From NCBI GenBank assembly GCA_023053545.1, contig JAKZAN010000063.1, positions 62,001 through 126,000 on the forward strand: a stretch of 64,000 nt of DNA, given 5' to 3'. A program made the position numbers and the translations under genes. The notes below the pieces were generated by a model. It made no database searches. It was not told the DNA's origin and saw only the letters and a program-made list of their open reading frames with translations. Shown one piece after another: positions 46,806 through 55,417 of the stretch (positions within the stretch are counted from its first letter, which is position 1; the number at the start of each line of letters is the position of its first letter). The DNA is from Lepidurus packardi (Eukaryota; Arthropoda; Branchiopoda; Notostraca; Triopsidae).

Positions 46806-48880
46806 AAATAGCAATCTACGGCCCTGAAAGCACAGGTAAAACCACCCTAGCCAAACAGTTGGCCACACATTTCGATACGCGGTGGACGCCAGAATTCGCG
46901 CGAAATTATCTCCAAGAGAAATGGGACAATTCTCGAACCATTTGTGAACCAACAGATTTATTGCCAATTGCCGTTGGACAAATCGCTGCCGAAAATGAAG
47001 CATTCGAACAAGCCAATCGTTTTTTGTTTGTAGACACATGCCTACTTGTCACAAAGGTCTATTCTGAAATATACTACGATTATTGCGATCCTATTCTCGA
47101 CCATGCCGCCCGACAACATCACTACGATTTGTTTTTTCTAACAGATGTTGATGTGCCTTGGGAACTTGATGATTTGCGCGACAGGCCAGATAACCGAAAT
47201 GAATTGTTTGACAGATTTGAAAGGGCACTAATTGACCAGAATAGGCCGTACATAAAACTTAGTGGAAACCCAACCGAACGCTTGGAAAAAGCTGCTGCAG
47301 TGCTAGCATTCTTAGAAACCGGTTCTAAAAAGGGATTCAACTCTTTCGACGCGATTCAGATATACCAACAAGGCATCTCACTCGACAAAATTGAACAACA
47401 TTTGTCCATCTTCAAAAATGGAATCCCAAAAGCCATTCTCGATCGGGCAGCGGTCCTTAACGATGGAATCGTAAAGTTATCGCAATCAGAATTTGAGGCA
47501 TACGGCAAGTTGTTCGACGCGAAAAAGAAAGAATTAGTATTGCAAAAATTTGTGCCAGCCTCTGGTGCCGCAAGCAGAATGTTTAAGTTTTTGTCGGAAT
47601 TTTTGAATGAATATGATTTGGAAAATGAAACCTTAAACGCTTACATAAATCGGAATAAAGCATCTGAAATGGCTATTTTTATGGCAGGTTTGGAAAAATT
47701 TCCGTTTTTTGAAAGTGTTTTAGAGAAGTTGTCAAAAATCGACCATGACTACAATAAGCTAGAGAAGACACATAAAATTTACCATTTCGTAAAAATCTTA
47801 TTGGAACCAGAATATTTTGATTTTGCCAATAAACCAAAAGGCGTGCTGCCATTTCATACTTACAAAAGTCATATTGCAACCCCCGTGGAAGAGCAAATAA
47901 ACGAAGCAGCATTTTATAGCGCCGGAAGCGGGGAGTCAATCAACTTGCATTTCACCGTGTCCGATTCACATTTGCCACAGTTTCAGGAAATCGTTGAAAA
48001 AGTACGGGATCAAATCGAAAAACGCACAATGATGGGTCTAAACGTTTCCTATTCGTATCAGAATCCAGCAACAGACACAATTGCGGTGAACCAAGATAAT
48101 TCGCCATTTCGCGATGCCAAAAATCAGCTGGTCTTTCGCCCTGGCGGTCATGGTGCCTTGATCGAAAACCTTAGCGGAATTGACGCCGATTTGATATTTA
48201 TTAAGAACATCGATAACGTAATCCAGAATCATATCTCAGAAATTGCCTATTACAAAAAAGCGCTTGGAGGTTTGCTTCTGGACCGACAGGCCGAAATTTT
48301 TAATTGCCTGAAAAAACTCGATCAGCTCGAAATTGCTGAAGATGAAATTGCTGAGGTTGCCGGGTTTGTATCGGAATATTTAAACCTAGAAATTGACAGC
48401 GATTTTATAAAATATACAAGAGCGTATAAAATTGAATATTTGCGCAATATGCTCGATCGGCCAATTCGTGTTTGCGGCATGGTTAAAAACGAGGGGGAAC
48501 CAGGCGGAGGGCCTTTTTGGGTTCGCGATGCAAAAGGCAATCGTTCGCTTCAAATTGTTGAATCCTCGCAAGTAGATATGGAAAATAGCAAGCAAGTGGC
48601 AATCCTGAAGCAAGCTACGCATTTCAATCCAGTAGATCTGGCTTGCGGCACCAAGAATTATAAAGGGGAACCATTTGATTTGCAGAAATTTATTGATGCT
48701 GACAGCGGGTTTATTGTCGAAAAAACAAAAAACGGCCAACAATTAAAGGCGTATGAACTGCCAGGCCTCTGGAATGGAGCAATGGCAAAATGGATTACGA
48801 TTTTTGTGGAAGTTCCATTGATTACGTTCAATCCCGTGAAAACCGTAAACGACCTGCTAAAACCTGCACATCAACCATAG
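46763..48880 (+). CDS. NadR-like P-loop kinase fused to DUF4301
   Basis: A 705-residue fusion from ATG 46763; the frame further upstream is inside pnuC. Residues 14-190 form an ATPase/kinase like the ribosylnicotinamide kinase half of NadR: Walker A GPESTGKTT (20-28), TPEFARNYL, FVDTCLLVTKVYSE, DRPDNR. Residues about 205-705 are DUF4301, with PASGAASRM (265-273) and FRPGGHGAL (458-466) plus IKNIDN, which look like the nucleotide-binding loops of sugar nucleotidyltransferases. It is translationally coupled to pnuC, so it probably traps the imported vitamin by phosphorylation. Confidence 0.75.
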   Translation: MEENLKQKGGSHILKIAIYGPESTGKTTLAKQLATHFDTRWTPEFARNYLQEKWDNSRTICEPTDLLPIAVGQIAAENEAFEQANRFLFVDTCLLVTKVYSEIYYDYCDPILDHAARQHHYDLFFLTDVDVPWELDDLRDRPDNRNELFDRFERALIDQNRPYIKLSGNPTERLEKAAAVLAFLETGSKKGFNSFDAIQIYQQGISLDKIEQHLSIFKNGIPKAILDRAAVLNDGIVKLSQSEFEAYGKLFDAKKKELVLQKFVPASGAASRMFKFLSEFLNEYDLENETLNAYINRNKASEMAIFMAGLEKFPFFESVLEKLSKIDHDYNKLEKTHKIYHFVKILLEPEYFDFANKPKGVLPFHTYKSHIATPVEEQINEAAFYSAGSGESINLHFTVSDSHLPQFQEIVEKVRDQIEKRTMMGLNVSYSYQNPATDTIAVNQDNSPFRDAKNQLVFRPGGHGALIENLSGIDADLIFIKNIDNVIQNHISEIAYYKKALGGLLLDRQAEIFNCLKKLDQLEIAEDEIAEVAGFVSEYLNLEIDSDFIKYTRAYKIEYLRNMLDRPIRVCGMVKNEGEPGGGPFWVRDAKGNRSLQIVESSQVDMENSKQVAILKQATHFNPVDLACGTKNYKGEPFDLQKFIDADSGFIVEKTKNGQQLKAYELPGLWNGAMAKWITIFVEVPLITFNPVKTVNDLLKPAHQP

Positions 48881-48883
48881 GAA

Positions 48884-49285
48884 ATGGATAGCGAACAATT
48901 ATTAAACGAGCTGCAGTTCAAAGCCGTACGCAGTGGCGGCGCAGGTGGTCAGCATGTCAATAAAGTATCTTCCAAAGTAATTTTGATATTTAACTTTGGC
49001 AAAAGCAGCGCTTTCACAGCCGATGAATATGACTTGCTGCAAAGTAAATGGGCAAGCAGGATTTCCACGGCAGGAATTGTGCAAATGTCCTGCGACGAAG
49101 ACCGCAGTCAGTTCCGAAATAAAGAAATTGTAATAAAGAAATTTCTAGATTTGGTTACCGAAGCGCTGAAAGTGCCCAAAACCCGGAAGCCTACCAGAAT
49201 TCCAAAAAGTGCCGTTAGGAAGCGAATTAAGGATAAGAAATCGAATTCCGAAATCAAGCAAACCCGAAAAAAACCAAAATTTTAG
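48884..49285 (+). CDS. arfB: ArfB/YaeJ peptidyl-tRNA hydrolase for ribosome rescue
   Basis: A 133-residue class-I-release-factor-like protein. The GGQ motif lies in AVRSGGAGGQHVNKVSSKV. The basic C-terminal tail (RIKDKKSNSEIKQTRKKPKF) enters the mRNA channel of stalled ribosomes. Three bases separate it from the kinase-DUF4301 stop. It is followed by the TPP riboswitch promoter. Confidence 0.93.
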   Translation: MDSEQLLNELQFKAVRSGGAGGQHVNKVSSKVILIFNFGKSSAFTADEYDLLQSKWASRISTAGIVQMSCDEDRSQFRNKEIVIKKFLDLVTEALKVPKTRKPTRIPKSAVRKRIKDKKSNSEIKQTRKKPKF

Positions 49286-49292
49286 ACGCCGA

Positions 49293-49323
49293 TTTGCTAG
49301 ATTGCCATTTTTGTCTACATTTG
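49293..49323 (+). promoter_or_regulatory. promoter upstream of the TPP riboswitch
   Basis: TTTG (49293-49296), 19 bases, TACATTTG (49316-49323). Predicted transcription starts at about 49328, right at the riboswitch. Confidence 0.8.
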
Positions 49324-49329
49324 CACCGT

Positions 49330-49400
49330 CTCAAAGGGGTGCTCGAACGGGCTGAGATTATACCCATGGAACCTGGGCAGGTAATGCTGCCAAGGAACAA
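49330..49400 (+). promoter_or_regulatory. TPP riboswitch (THI element)
   Basis: Conserved blocks occur in order: CTCAAAGGGGTGC, GGGCTGAGATTATACCC, GGAACCTG, GGCAGGTAATGCTGCC and AAGGAAC. These form the P1-P5 helices with the CUGAGA pyrimidine-sensing loop. It controls the TonB-dependent receptor 123 bases downstream. No T-run terminator is visible after it, so control of translation is likely. Confidence 0.93.
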
Positions 49401-49502
49401 AGCTGAGTAGAAGAATGGAAACATTTTGCACGACGAGCAGGCGCCGCGAATCGTGATACAAAGCGAAACTAATTTTTAACAATAAGAATAATTACCCCTT
49501 TT

Positions 49503-49524
49503 ATTCGTAAACTTTATTACGAAT
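49503..49524 (+). promoter_or_regulatory. hairpin covering the start codon of the thiamine-regulated receptor
   Basis: Perfect 8-bp stem ATTCGTAA (49503-49510) / TTACGAAT (49517-49524), loop ACTTTA. The ATG (49523-49525) begins inside the 3' arm. It is a likely expression platform for the riboswitch. Confidence 0.6.
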
Positions 49525-51652
49525 GAAATTATTTTTTACAACGCTAGGATTGGTCTTAGCAACAACAAATGCGTTCTCCCAGCAAGAAGCAGATTCTACA
49601 AAAACAAAAACGCTTGTGCTTTCGGAAGTGATGGTTTCGGCCATTCGGGCAAATGAAAAAACACCGGTAACTTTCAGCAATTTTTCAAAAGCGGACATTC
49701 AAAAGCGAAATTTAGGCCAAGACATTCCAATTTTGCTAAACTTTCTGCCATCAGTAGTCACAACTTCTGACGCCGGAAATGGCTTTGGATATACCGGAAT
49801 TCGGGTGCGCGGTAGTGATGCGACTCGGGTGAATGTAACAATCAATGGAATTCCGTATAACGACAGCGAAAGCAGCGGAACGTTTTTTGTCGATCTGCCG
49901 GATTTTGCCTCTTCGTTGGAGAATATTCAGTTGCAACGCGGGGTTGGAACATCCACAAACGGCGCGGGTGCTTTTGGTGCCAGCTTGAATTTGTTGACAG
50001 AAACGACGGCTAAAAATCCTTCGGGCGAAATCTCGAATTCATTTGGGAGTTTCAATTCAAGGAAACACACGGTAAAATTCGGAACGGGATTGATGAATAA
50101 TGCTTTCGAAATCTCGGGCAGGTTGTCGGCTTTGCATTCTGATGGTTACATCGACCGCGCTACAGCTGATCTAAAATCGTACTTTCTGCAAGGAACATAT
50201 GTTGGCAAATCCAGCATAATCAAGGCATTGGCGTTTGGTGGCAACGAACGGACTTATCAGGCGTGGAATGGTATCGACGCTGAAACATTGGCTACAAATC
50301 CGACTTTCAATTTTGCAGGTATGTATACCGATGCCGACGGAAACACGCGTTTCTACAAAAATGAGGTAGACGATTATACGCAAGATCATTACCAGTTGCA
50401 TTGGAACGAAAAATGGAACGAAAAATGGACTAGTAATGTCGCCTTGCACTACACGATTGGCCGTGGTTTTTATGAAAATTATAAAGAAAACGCCCGCTTG
50501 TCAAATTATGGCATGCAGCCTGTCGTTATTGATGGCACGACCATTACCAGATCAGATTTGGTGCGCAGAAAATGGCTGGATAACGATTTTTATGGGATGA
50601 CATTTTCTGCCCAACGTCAGTCTAAAAATTTAGAATTGACTTTTGGTGGTGCTGCTAATAATTATGAAGGACTTCATTTTGGTGAAGTGGTTTGGTCGCG
50701 TTTCGCGTCGTCTTCACAACCTTTGGATTATTATTACAACCAATATGCGCGAAAATCGGATTTCAGCGGTTATGTGAAAGCCAATGTACAAATCACGAGT
50801 AAATTTAGCTTGTTTGGCGATATTCAGCAGCGCTTGGTTAGTTATAAGACTACAGTTGACGGCGGCAAGGCAGTTGATGACCAATTCAGTTTTACGAATC
50901 CGAAGGCAGGCGTAACATACGCTGCAAGCGCAAACAATCAATTGTATGCTTCGTACGCCCGTGCAGCAAAAGAGCCGAACAGAACCGATTATGAGAATGG
51001 AAGCCCAAAAGCGGAGAAATTAAATGATTATGAACTAGGCTGGCGTTTTAGCAAAGGCGGGATTAAAGTGAACAGCAATGTCTACTTTATGGCCTACAAA
51101 GACCAACTCATCAAAACGGGTGAATTGGATGAAATTGGCAACGAAATTCGGTCGAATGTTCCAGAAAGCTTCCGCGCTGGAATCGAAGTTGATGCCATAA
51201 TCCCGGTTATGAAACGTTTGTCGATTGCGCCAAACATTGCCATCAGCCGCAACAAAATTAAGAATTACAGCATTAATGGCGAAGATGGCATTGCCAATTA
51301 TGGAACGACTAACATCTCGTTCTCGCCAAATTTAATTGGGGGTGCCGTTGCAACTTATAAAGCCAGTGAAGCCTTTCAAATCGCATGGCTTCACAAGTAT
51401 GTAGGCTCGCAGTACGCAGGAAATATTGACACCGAAGTGACCAAACTATCGGATTATTACGTGTCGGATTTGAACGTTGTTTATGAGCTTACAACCAATA
51501 AAATATTTAAATCTGTTGTTTTTACAGGAATGGTAAACAATATTTTTAATAGAAAATACGTTTCAAATGCGTACCTGTACGGCGAAAGCTACATGAGTTA
51601 TTTTCCGCAAGCAGGAACGAACGTCATGGTTGGTATGAATTTGAAGTTTTAA
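49523..51652 (+). CDS. TonB-dependent receptor, TPP-riboswitch controlled (thiamine uptake)
   Basis: A 709-residue outer-membrane receptor with signal peptide ending AFSQ. The plug domain is TPVTFSNFSKADIQKRNLGQDIPILLNFLPSVV..GIRVRGSDATRVNVTINGIPYND, and the barrel ends in FPQAGTNVMVGMNLKF with a terminal Phe. There is no carboxypeptidase-like N-terminal domain. The TPP riboswitch indicates thiamine or a thiamine precursor as substrate, parallel to the OMR1-type receptors of Bacteroides. It would work with a PnuC/PnuT-like permease such as the one at 46182. Confidence 0.9.
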   Translation: MKLFFTTLGLVLATTNAFSQQEADSTKTKTLVLSEVMVSAIRANEKTPVTFSNFSKADIQKRNLGQDIPILLNFLPSVVTTSDAGNGFGYTGIRVRGSDATRVNVTINGIPYNDSESSGTFFVDLPDFASSLENIQLQRGVGTSTNGAGAFGASLNLLTETTAKNPSGEISNSFGSFNSRKHTVKFGTGLMNNAFEISGRLSALHSDGYIDRATADLKSYFLQGTYVGKSSIIKALAFGGNERTYQAWNGIDAETLATNPTFNFAGMYTDADGNTRFYKNEVDDYTQDHYQLHWNEKWNEKWTSNVALHYTIGRGFYENYKENARLSNYGMQPVVIDGTTITRSDLVRRKWLDNDFYGMTFSAQRQSKNLELTFGGAANNYEGLHFGEVVWSRFASSSQPLDYYYNQYARKSDFSGYVKANVQITSKFSLFGDIQQRLVSYKTTVDGGKAVDDQFSFTNPKAGVTYAASANNQLYASYARAAKEPNRTDYENGSPKAEKLNDYELGWRFSKGGIKVNSNVYFMAYKDQLIKTGELDEIGNEIRSNVPESFRAGIEVDAIIPVMKRLSIAPNIAISRNKIKNYSINGEDGIANYGTTNISFSPNLIGGAVATYKASEAFQIAWLHKYVGSQYAGNIDTEVTKLSDYYVSDLNVVYELTTNKIFKSVVFTGMVNNIFNRKYVSNAYLYGESYMSYFPQAGTNVMVGMNLKF

Positions 51653-51681
51653 GAACTTGATTTTTGTTTTAGTTGGAAAAG

Positions 51682-51709
51682 AGTCGCATCGATAAGGTGC
51701 GGCTTTTTT
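51682..51709 (+). terminator. terminator of the thiamine receptor
   Basis: Stem AGTCGCA / TGCGGCT (one G-T pair) followed by T6. Confidence 0.75.
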
Positions 51710-52124
51710 AATTACTAATGCGGAGCATATTACCGTTCACTGTAACGCGGTACTCTTTTAATGGGTATTGCATGCCTTGCGCTTGGCCGGAAAAAAGGCT
51801 GTATGACGCATCGTCGCAAGGGCAAATGGCAGTAATGCCGTTAATTGTGAGGCGCGAACATGAGGCAATCGCTTGGTTTGGGCAGTACCGGTCGAATGCT
51901 TTAAAGTTATTATTACCGGCATTAAAAATAATCAAGCCGCCCGCGCCTCCATCCGGATGGTAAGCCGCATTGCTCACAAATTGCAGATTGCTATAAGCAG
52001 GGAGCGACAAATTGACGTCTACAGCGAAATTATAATTCGGTATATTAGGATTTTGATTGTTGATGGTGTTTTTATCGCAACCGTATATTATAGTCAAGAC
52101 GAGAATCAGAATGTATTTTTTCAT
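51708..52124 (-). CDS. Rieske-fold-like lipoprotein lacking the histidine ligands
   Basis: A 138-residue lipoprotein from ATG 52124 (signal MKKYILILVLTIIYGC, lipid Cys 16). The second half (FDRYCPNQAIASCSRLTINGITAICPCDDASYSLFSGQ..YPLKEYRV) follows the layout of a Rieske [2Fe-2S] domain. However, the CxH and CxxH motifs are CPN and CPCD here, so no Rieske cluster can form as in the family. The Cys residues may form disulphides. The gene is convergent with the receptor gene. Confidence 0.7.
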   Translation of the reverse strand: MKKYILILVLTIIYGCDKNTINNQNPNIPNYNFAVDVNLSLPAYSNLQFVSNAAYHPDGGAGGLIIFNAGNNNFKAFDRYCPNQAIASCSRLTINGITAICPCDDASYSLFSGQAQGMQYPLKEYRVTVNGNMLRISN

Positions 52125-52194
52125 ATCTAAATTACGTTGAAACAAAAATAATTTATTTAACTTTGAATCCGAGATGATTCAGACATAAATAACT

Positions 52195-52317
52195 TGTCAA
52201 AATCGGAATTATTATCTTTGTGGCAAGAAATCCCAAATAGACGGGATTTTTTCTATTTATATAAATAGGGAAACTAATAAATCAGTAGTGAAATTATCTG
52301 ATTCTGTTATTGTTTCC
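52195..52317 (+). promoter_or_regulatory. greA promoter and structured leader
   Basis: The -7 box TATCTTTG is at 52213-52220, with TTG at 52195. Immediately after the expected start lie three structures: hairpin AAATCCC / GGGATTT with a T-run (52228-52251), palindrome CTATTTATATAAATAG (52253-52268), and a long imperfect hairpin GGAAAC..AATAA..ATCAG / CTGAT..TTATT..GTTTCC (52269-52317). Confidence 0.6.
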
Positions 52318-52337
52318 AAATTAATCTAAAAAAAATT

Positions 52338-52814
52338 ATGAGTGCAATATCGTATTATACTGCGGAAGGTCTAAAAAAATTAAGAGACGAATTAGATCAG
52401 CTAAAAAGCATCGAGCGTCCAAAAGCGTCGCAAGCGATTGCGGAAGCGCGTGACAAAGGTGATTTGTCTGAAAATGCAGAATATGACGCGGCTAAAGAAG
52501 CACAAGGCTTACTTGAAATGAGAATTGCCAAGTTGGAGGAAGTACATGCGAACGCCCGACTTATCGACGAATCTCAGTTGGATCTTTCAAAAGCGTTGGT
52601 TTTATCGAAAGTGAAAATCAGAAACCAAGCCAATAAGCAAGAAATGAAATATACTTTAGTAGCGGAAAGCGAAGCGGATCTAAAAACCGGAAAAATTTCG
52701 GTTACCTCGCCAATTGGTAAAGGTTTGCTTGGTAAGTCCGTTGGCGAAATTGCTGAAATTACGGTTCCAAATGGCATTCTGAAATTTGAGGTTCTAGAAA
52801 TTACACGCGACTAA
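52338..52814 (+). CDS. greA: transcription elongation factor GreA
   Basis: It rescues backtracked RNA polymerase by stimulating transcript cleavage (158 residues). The coiled-coil N-terminal domain carries the acidic tip in EARDKGDLSENAEYDAAKE. The C-terminal globular domain ends in SPIGKGLLGKSVGEIAEI..GILKFEVLEI. A HIT-family gene starts one base after the stop, so the two are translationally linked. Confidence 0.96.
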   Translation: MSAISYYTAEGLKKLRDELDQLKSIERPKASQAIAEARDKGDLSENAEYDAAKEAQGLLEMRIAKLEEVHANARLIDESQLDLSKALVLSKVKIRNQANKQEMKYTLVAESEADLKTGKISVTSPIGKGLLGKSVGEIAEITVPNGILKFEVLEITRD

Positions 52815-52815
52815 A

Positions 52816-53205
52816 ATGGCATCAATTTTTTCGAAAATAATCAGCGGTGAAATTCCAGCTTATAAAATAGCAGAAGACGATCATTTTTTAGCATTTCTGG
52901 ACGTAAATCCCAATGCTAAAGGCCATACACTTTGCATTCCAAAGGTCGAAATTGATAAGATTTTTGACATTGATGAAGCGCACTATTTGCAATTGATGGC
53001 ATTTTCGCGGAAAGTAGCGCATGCGATCGAGAAAACAGTGCCGTGCAAACGAGTGGGAATGGCCGTAATTGGCTTGGAAGTCCCACACGCGCATGTGCAT
53101 CTAATACCGTTGAATGAAATGGATGAAATGCGATTTCAGAATAAAGTCAAATTAGAACCCGCCGAATTCGAGTCGCTTGCAAAGGCAATCGCGGAAAATT
53201 TATAA
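52816..53205 (+). CDS. HIT family nucleotide hydrolase
   Basis: A 129-residue histidine-triad protein with catalytic motif HAHVHLIPL. Such enzymes hydrolyse AMP-linked or GMP-linked phosphoramidates or dinucleoside polyphosphates; the physiological substrate is unknown. It is in operon with greA, a common arrangement in Bacteroidetes. Confidence 0.92.
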   Translation: MASIFSKIISGEIPAYKIAEDDHFLAFLDVNPNAKGHTLCIPKVEIDKIFDIDEAHYLQLMAFSRKVAHAIEKTVPCKRVGMAVIGLEVPHAHVHLIPLNEMDEMRFQNKVKLEPAEFESLAKAIAENL

Positions 53206-53210
53206 AATAT

Positions 53211-53235
53211 AGGAAGTCAATCGGCTTCCTTTTTT
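53211..53235. terminator. terminator of greA-HIT
   Basis: Stem AGGAAGTC / GGCTTCCT (one G-T pair), loop AATC, T-run. It lies between convergent genes. Confidence 0.85.
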
Positions 53236-54388
53236 ATTGCTGTTTTAGGAAGCACAACTCCATCGTCGTGCCTTTTCCTACTTCAGAATGCAACACCCGA
53301 ATCCTGCCTTTGTGGTATTCCTCAACAATTCGTTTGCTCAGTGAAAGTCCCAATCCCCAACCCCGTTTTTTAGTTGTGAATCCAGGCTCGAAAATCTGCC
53401 TAAACTGCTTTTTTGGAATTCCTTTTCCAGAGTCGGTTATCCGAATTTTGACCTGCTTGGCATCTTCTTCGATTTTCAGTTCTAAATTGCCGCGGCCTCG
53501 CATCGCATCTACAGCATTCTTCATCATGTTTTCGATTGTCCAGCTGTGTAAGGCGGGATTCAACGAAACCATAATCGGATGATCTGGCGCCGCGAAGGTG
53601 AAGTGTACTTGTTGGGAAAAGCGCGTTTGCAAGTATGCGAATGTATCTGCGGTTTCTTTAATAATGTCTGTTTTTGATAAAGTCGGTTCGGAGCCGATTT
53701 TCGAAAATCGATCGGTGATGGTCTGCAACCGGACAATGTCTTTTTCAATTTCTTGGACAGTTGTTTCGTCGACATTATCCGCTTTCATAATTTCCAACCA
53801 ACCAATTAAAGATGAAAGTGGCGTCCCAATTTGATGTGCTGTTTCTTTTGCCATTCCTGCCCAAAGCTTGTTCTCAGTAGCCATTTTTGTACTTTGATAA
53901 AAGTGATACACCACGAAAGCAAAAAGCACAATGATGAGCAAAAGGGCAATTGGATAGTATTTTAAACTGTTTAAAAGTGAAGAATTGCCGTAATACAAAT
54001 ATTGGTATTTACCCGGAACATATTCAATTTCGATCGGATCATTTTCCTTTTTTAATTTCAAAAGCAATCGTGCTGCAGCCGCGGCGTTTTCTGTCGCTTT
54101 TTCATCCAAATTGGTCACACTTATAATGCTGTCTTTTTCGGTTGCCAATACGATCGGAATTGTCGTGTTGCTGCTAATAATCCGAAGTGGCAAGCCCAAC
54201 TCAGTATTTTCATCAGCATTGATAAGGCTTTTTTGAGCAAGTGCCCAATATTCCATTTTGATTCGTTCCTCATTTTTGAATATTTGGAAGAAATTATAAG
54301 TATTCCAAAGTATTAAAACGGTAATAACGAACGACGCAATAATGATTACCCATCGTGTCGCCGTTCTTTTGTCTGATATAAAATTCAT
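53234..54388 (-). CDS. membrane sensor histidine kinase
   Basis: A 384-residue protein from ATG 54388; the upstream TTG would add two residues. Two membrane segments (about 13-33 and 140-162) flank a periplasmic sensor region. The H box is ETAHQIGTPLSSLIGWLE, the N box ENMMKNAVDAM, G1 DSGKGIP and G2 GWGLGLSLSKRIV. No response-regulator gene is adjacent, so it is an orphan kinase in this window. The H box with HQIGTP is the form usual in this Bacteroidetes subgroup. Confidence 0.9.
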   Translation of the reverse strand: MNFISDKRTATRWVIIIASFVITVLILWNTYNFFQIFKNEERIKMEYWALAQKSLINADENTELGLPLRIISSNTTIPIVLATEKDSIISVTNLDEKATENAAAAARLLLKLKKENDPIEIEYVPGKYQYLYYGNSSLLNSLKYYPIALLLIIVLFAFVVYHFYQSTKMATENKLWAGMAKETAHQIGTPLSSLIGWLEIMKADNVDETTVQEIEKDIVRLQTITDRFSKIGSEPTLSKTDIIKETADTFAYLQTRFSQQVHFTFAAPDHPIMVSLNPALHSWTIENMMKNAVDAMRGRGNLELKIEEDAKQVKIRITDSGKGIPKKQFRQIFEPGFTTKKRGWGLGLSLSKRIVEEYHKGRIRVLHSEVGKGTTMELCFLKQQ

Positions 54389-54473
54389 ACTCAAAAATTG
54401 TAGGGTTTAAAGATAGCGAATAAACCATTGAAAGTAAGTTTTCAGGTTTTGATGCTTTTCTTTTTATTAAAAA

Positions 54474-54503
54474 TTGTTTGCTATTTATTTGTCCGTACTT
54501 TTG
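54474..54503 (+). promoter_or_regulatory. promoter of the flavin reductase gene
   Basis: TTG (54474-54476), 19 bases, TACTTTTG (54496-54503). Confidence 0.6.
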
Positions 54504-54520
54504 TCTAAATCAATTTTTTC

Positions 54521-55399
54521 ATGCTAAGTTTTGAACCAAAAGATCTTTCTCCGGCCAAGCTGCAAGGCTACCTTCAAAGTGCTGTAGCGCCGCGTCCAAT
54601 TGCATTTGCCAGTACGATTGATGAAAACGGAAAGCCCAATTTGTCGCCTTTTAGTTTTTTCAATGTATTCAGTGCAAATCCGCCCATTCTGATTTTTTCA
54701 CCAGCCAGACGGGTGCGCGACAATACAATTAAACACACTTTGATGAACTGTCAAGCCACACATCAAGTTGTTATAAACGTTGTGAATTACGATATCGTAC
54801 AACAGATGTCGCTTTCCAGCACAGAATATCCGCAAGGCGTGAACGAGTTCGTTAAAGCAGGGTTTACGATGGCGCCTTCAGACATTGTGAAACCGTATCG
54901 CGTGAAGGAATCGCCAATTCAATTTGAATGCGTGGTGAACGAAATTATTGCCTTGGGTTCAGAAGGTGGCGCGGGAAATTTGGTGATTTGCGAAGTTGTA
55001 AAAATTCACATTTCGGAAGCAGTTTTAGATGAAAATGGGGCAGTAGACCAATATAAAGTTGATTTGGTTTCCAGACTTGGCGGGAATTGGTACTCCAGGT
55101 CGCGAGATGGCCTTTTTGAAGTGCCAAAACCGCTCACGACCTTAGGCATAGGCGTCGATTTTATACCCACATTTATTAAGGAAAGTCCCGTGTTTAATGG
55201 GAACGATTTGGGGATGTTGGGGAATGTAGAAACTTTGCCAAGTAGAGAAGAAATTGATATATTTGTAAAACAAAATTTTGCCGTAAAAGCAGTTTTAAGT
55301 GCTGATGATCAATTGAAACTGCACAAGCTGGCAAAAGAATTTATAGACAAAAACGACAGCGATTCGGCATGGAAAGTATTATTAGCCAATCAATCATAA
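54521..55399 (+). CDS. flavin reductase-like FMN-binding protein
   Basis: A 292-residue cytoplasmic protein of the DIM6/NTAB flavin-reductase family. The FMN-site pattern is VAPRPIAFASTIDENGKPNLSPFSFFNVFSANPPILIFSP, and the phosphate-binding stretch is RRVRDNTIKHT. The last 70 residues extend beyond the split-barrel domain. The physiological electron acceptor is unknown. The DUF3127 gene follows 18 bases downstream. Confidence 0.88.
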   Translation: MLSFEPKDLSPAKLQGYLQSAVAPRPIAFASTIDENGKPNLSPFSFFNVFSANPPILIFSPARRVRDNTIKHTLMNCQATHQVVINVVNYDIVQQMSLSSTEYPQGVNEFVKAGFTMAPSDIVKPYRVKESPIQFECVVNEIIALGSEGGAGNLVICEVVKIHISEAVLDENGAVDQYKVDLVSRLGGNWYSRSRDGLFEVPKPLTTLGIGVDFIPTFIKESPVFNGNDLGMLGNVETLPSREEIDIFVKQNFAVKAVLSADDQLKLHKLAKEFIDKNDSDSAWKVLLANQS

Positions 55400-55417
55400 T
55401 TATTAAAATTTTACAAG

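Noticed and set aside
49420-49450. Possible terminator hairpin after the TPP riboswitch (CACGA / TCGTG)
   Set aside because: The stem is only five base pairs and no T-run follows; the start-codon hairpin is a better expression platform.
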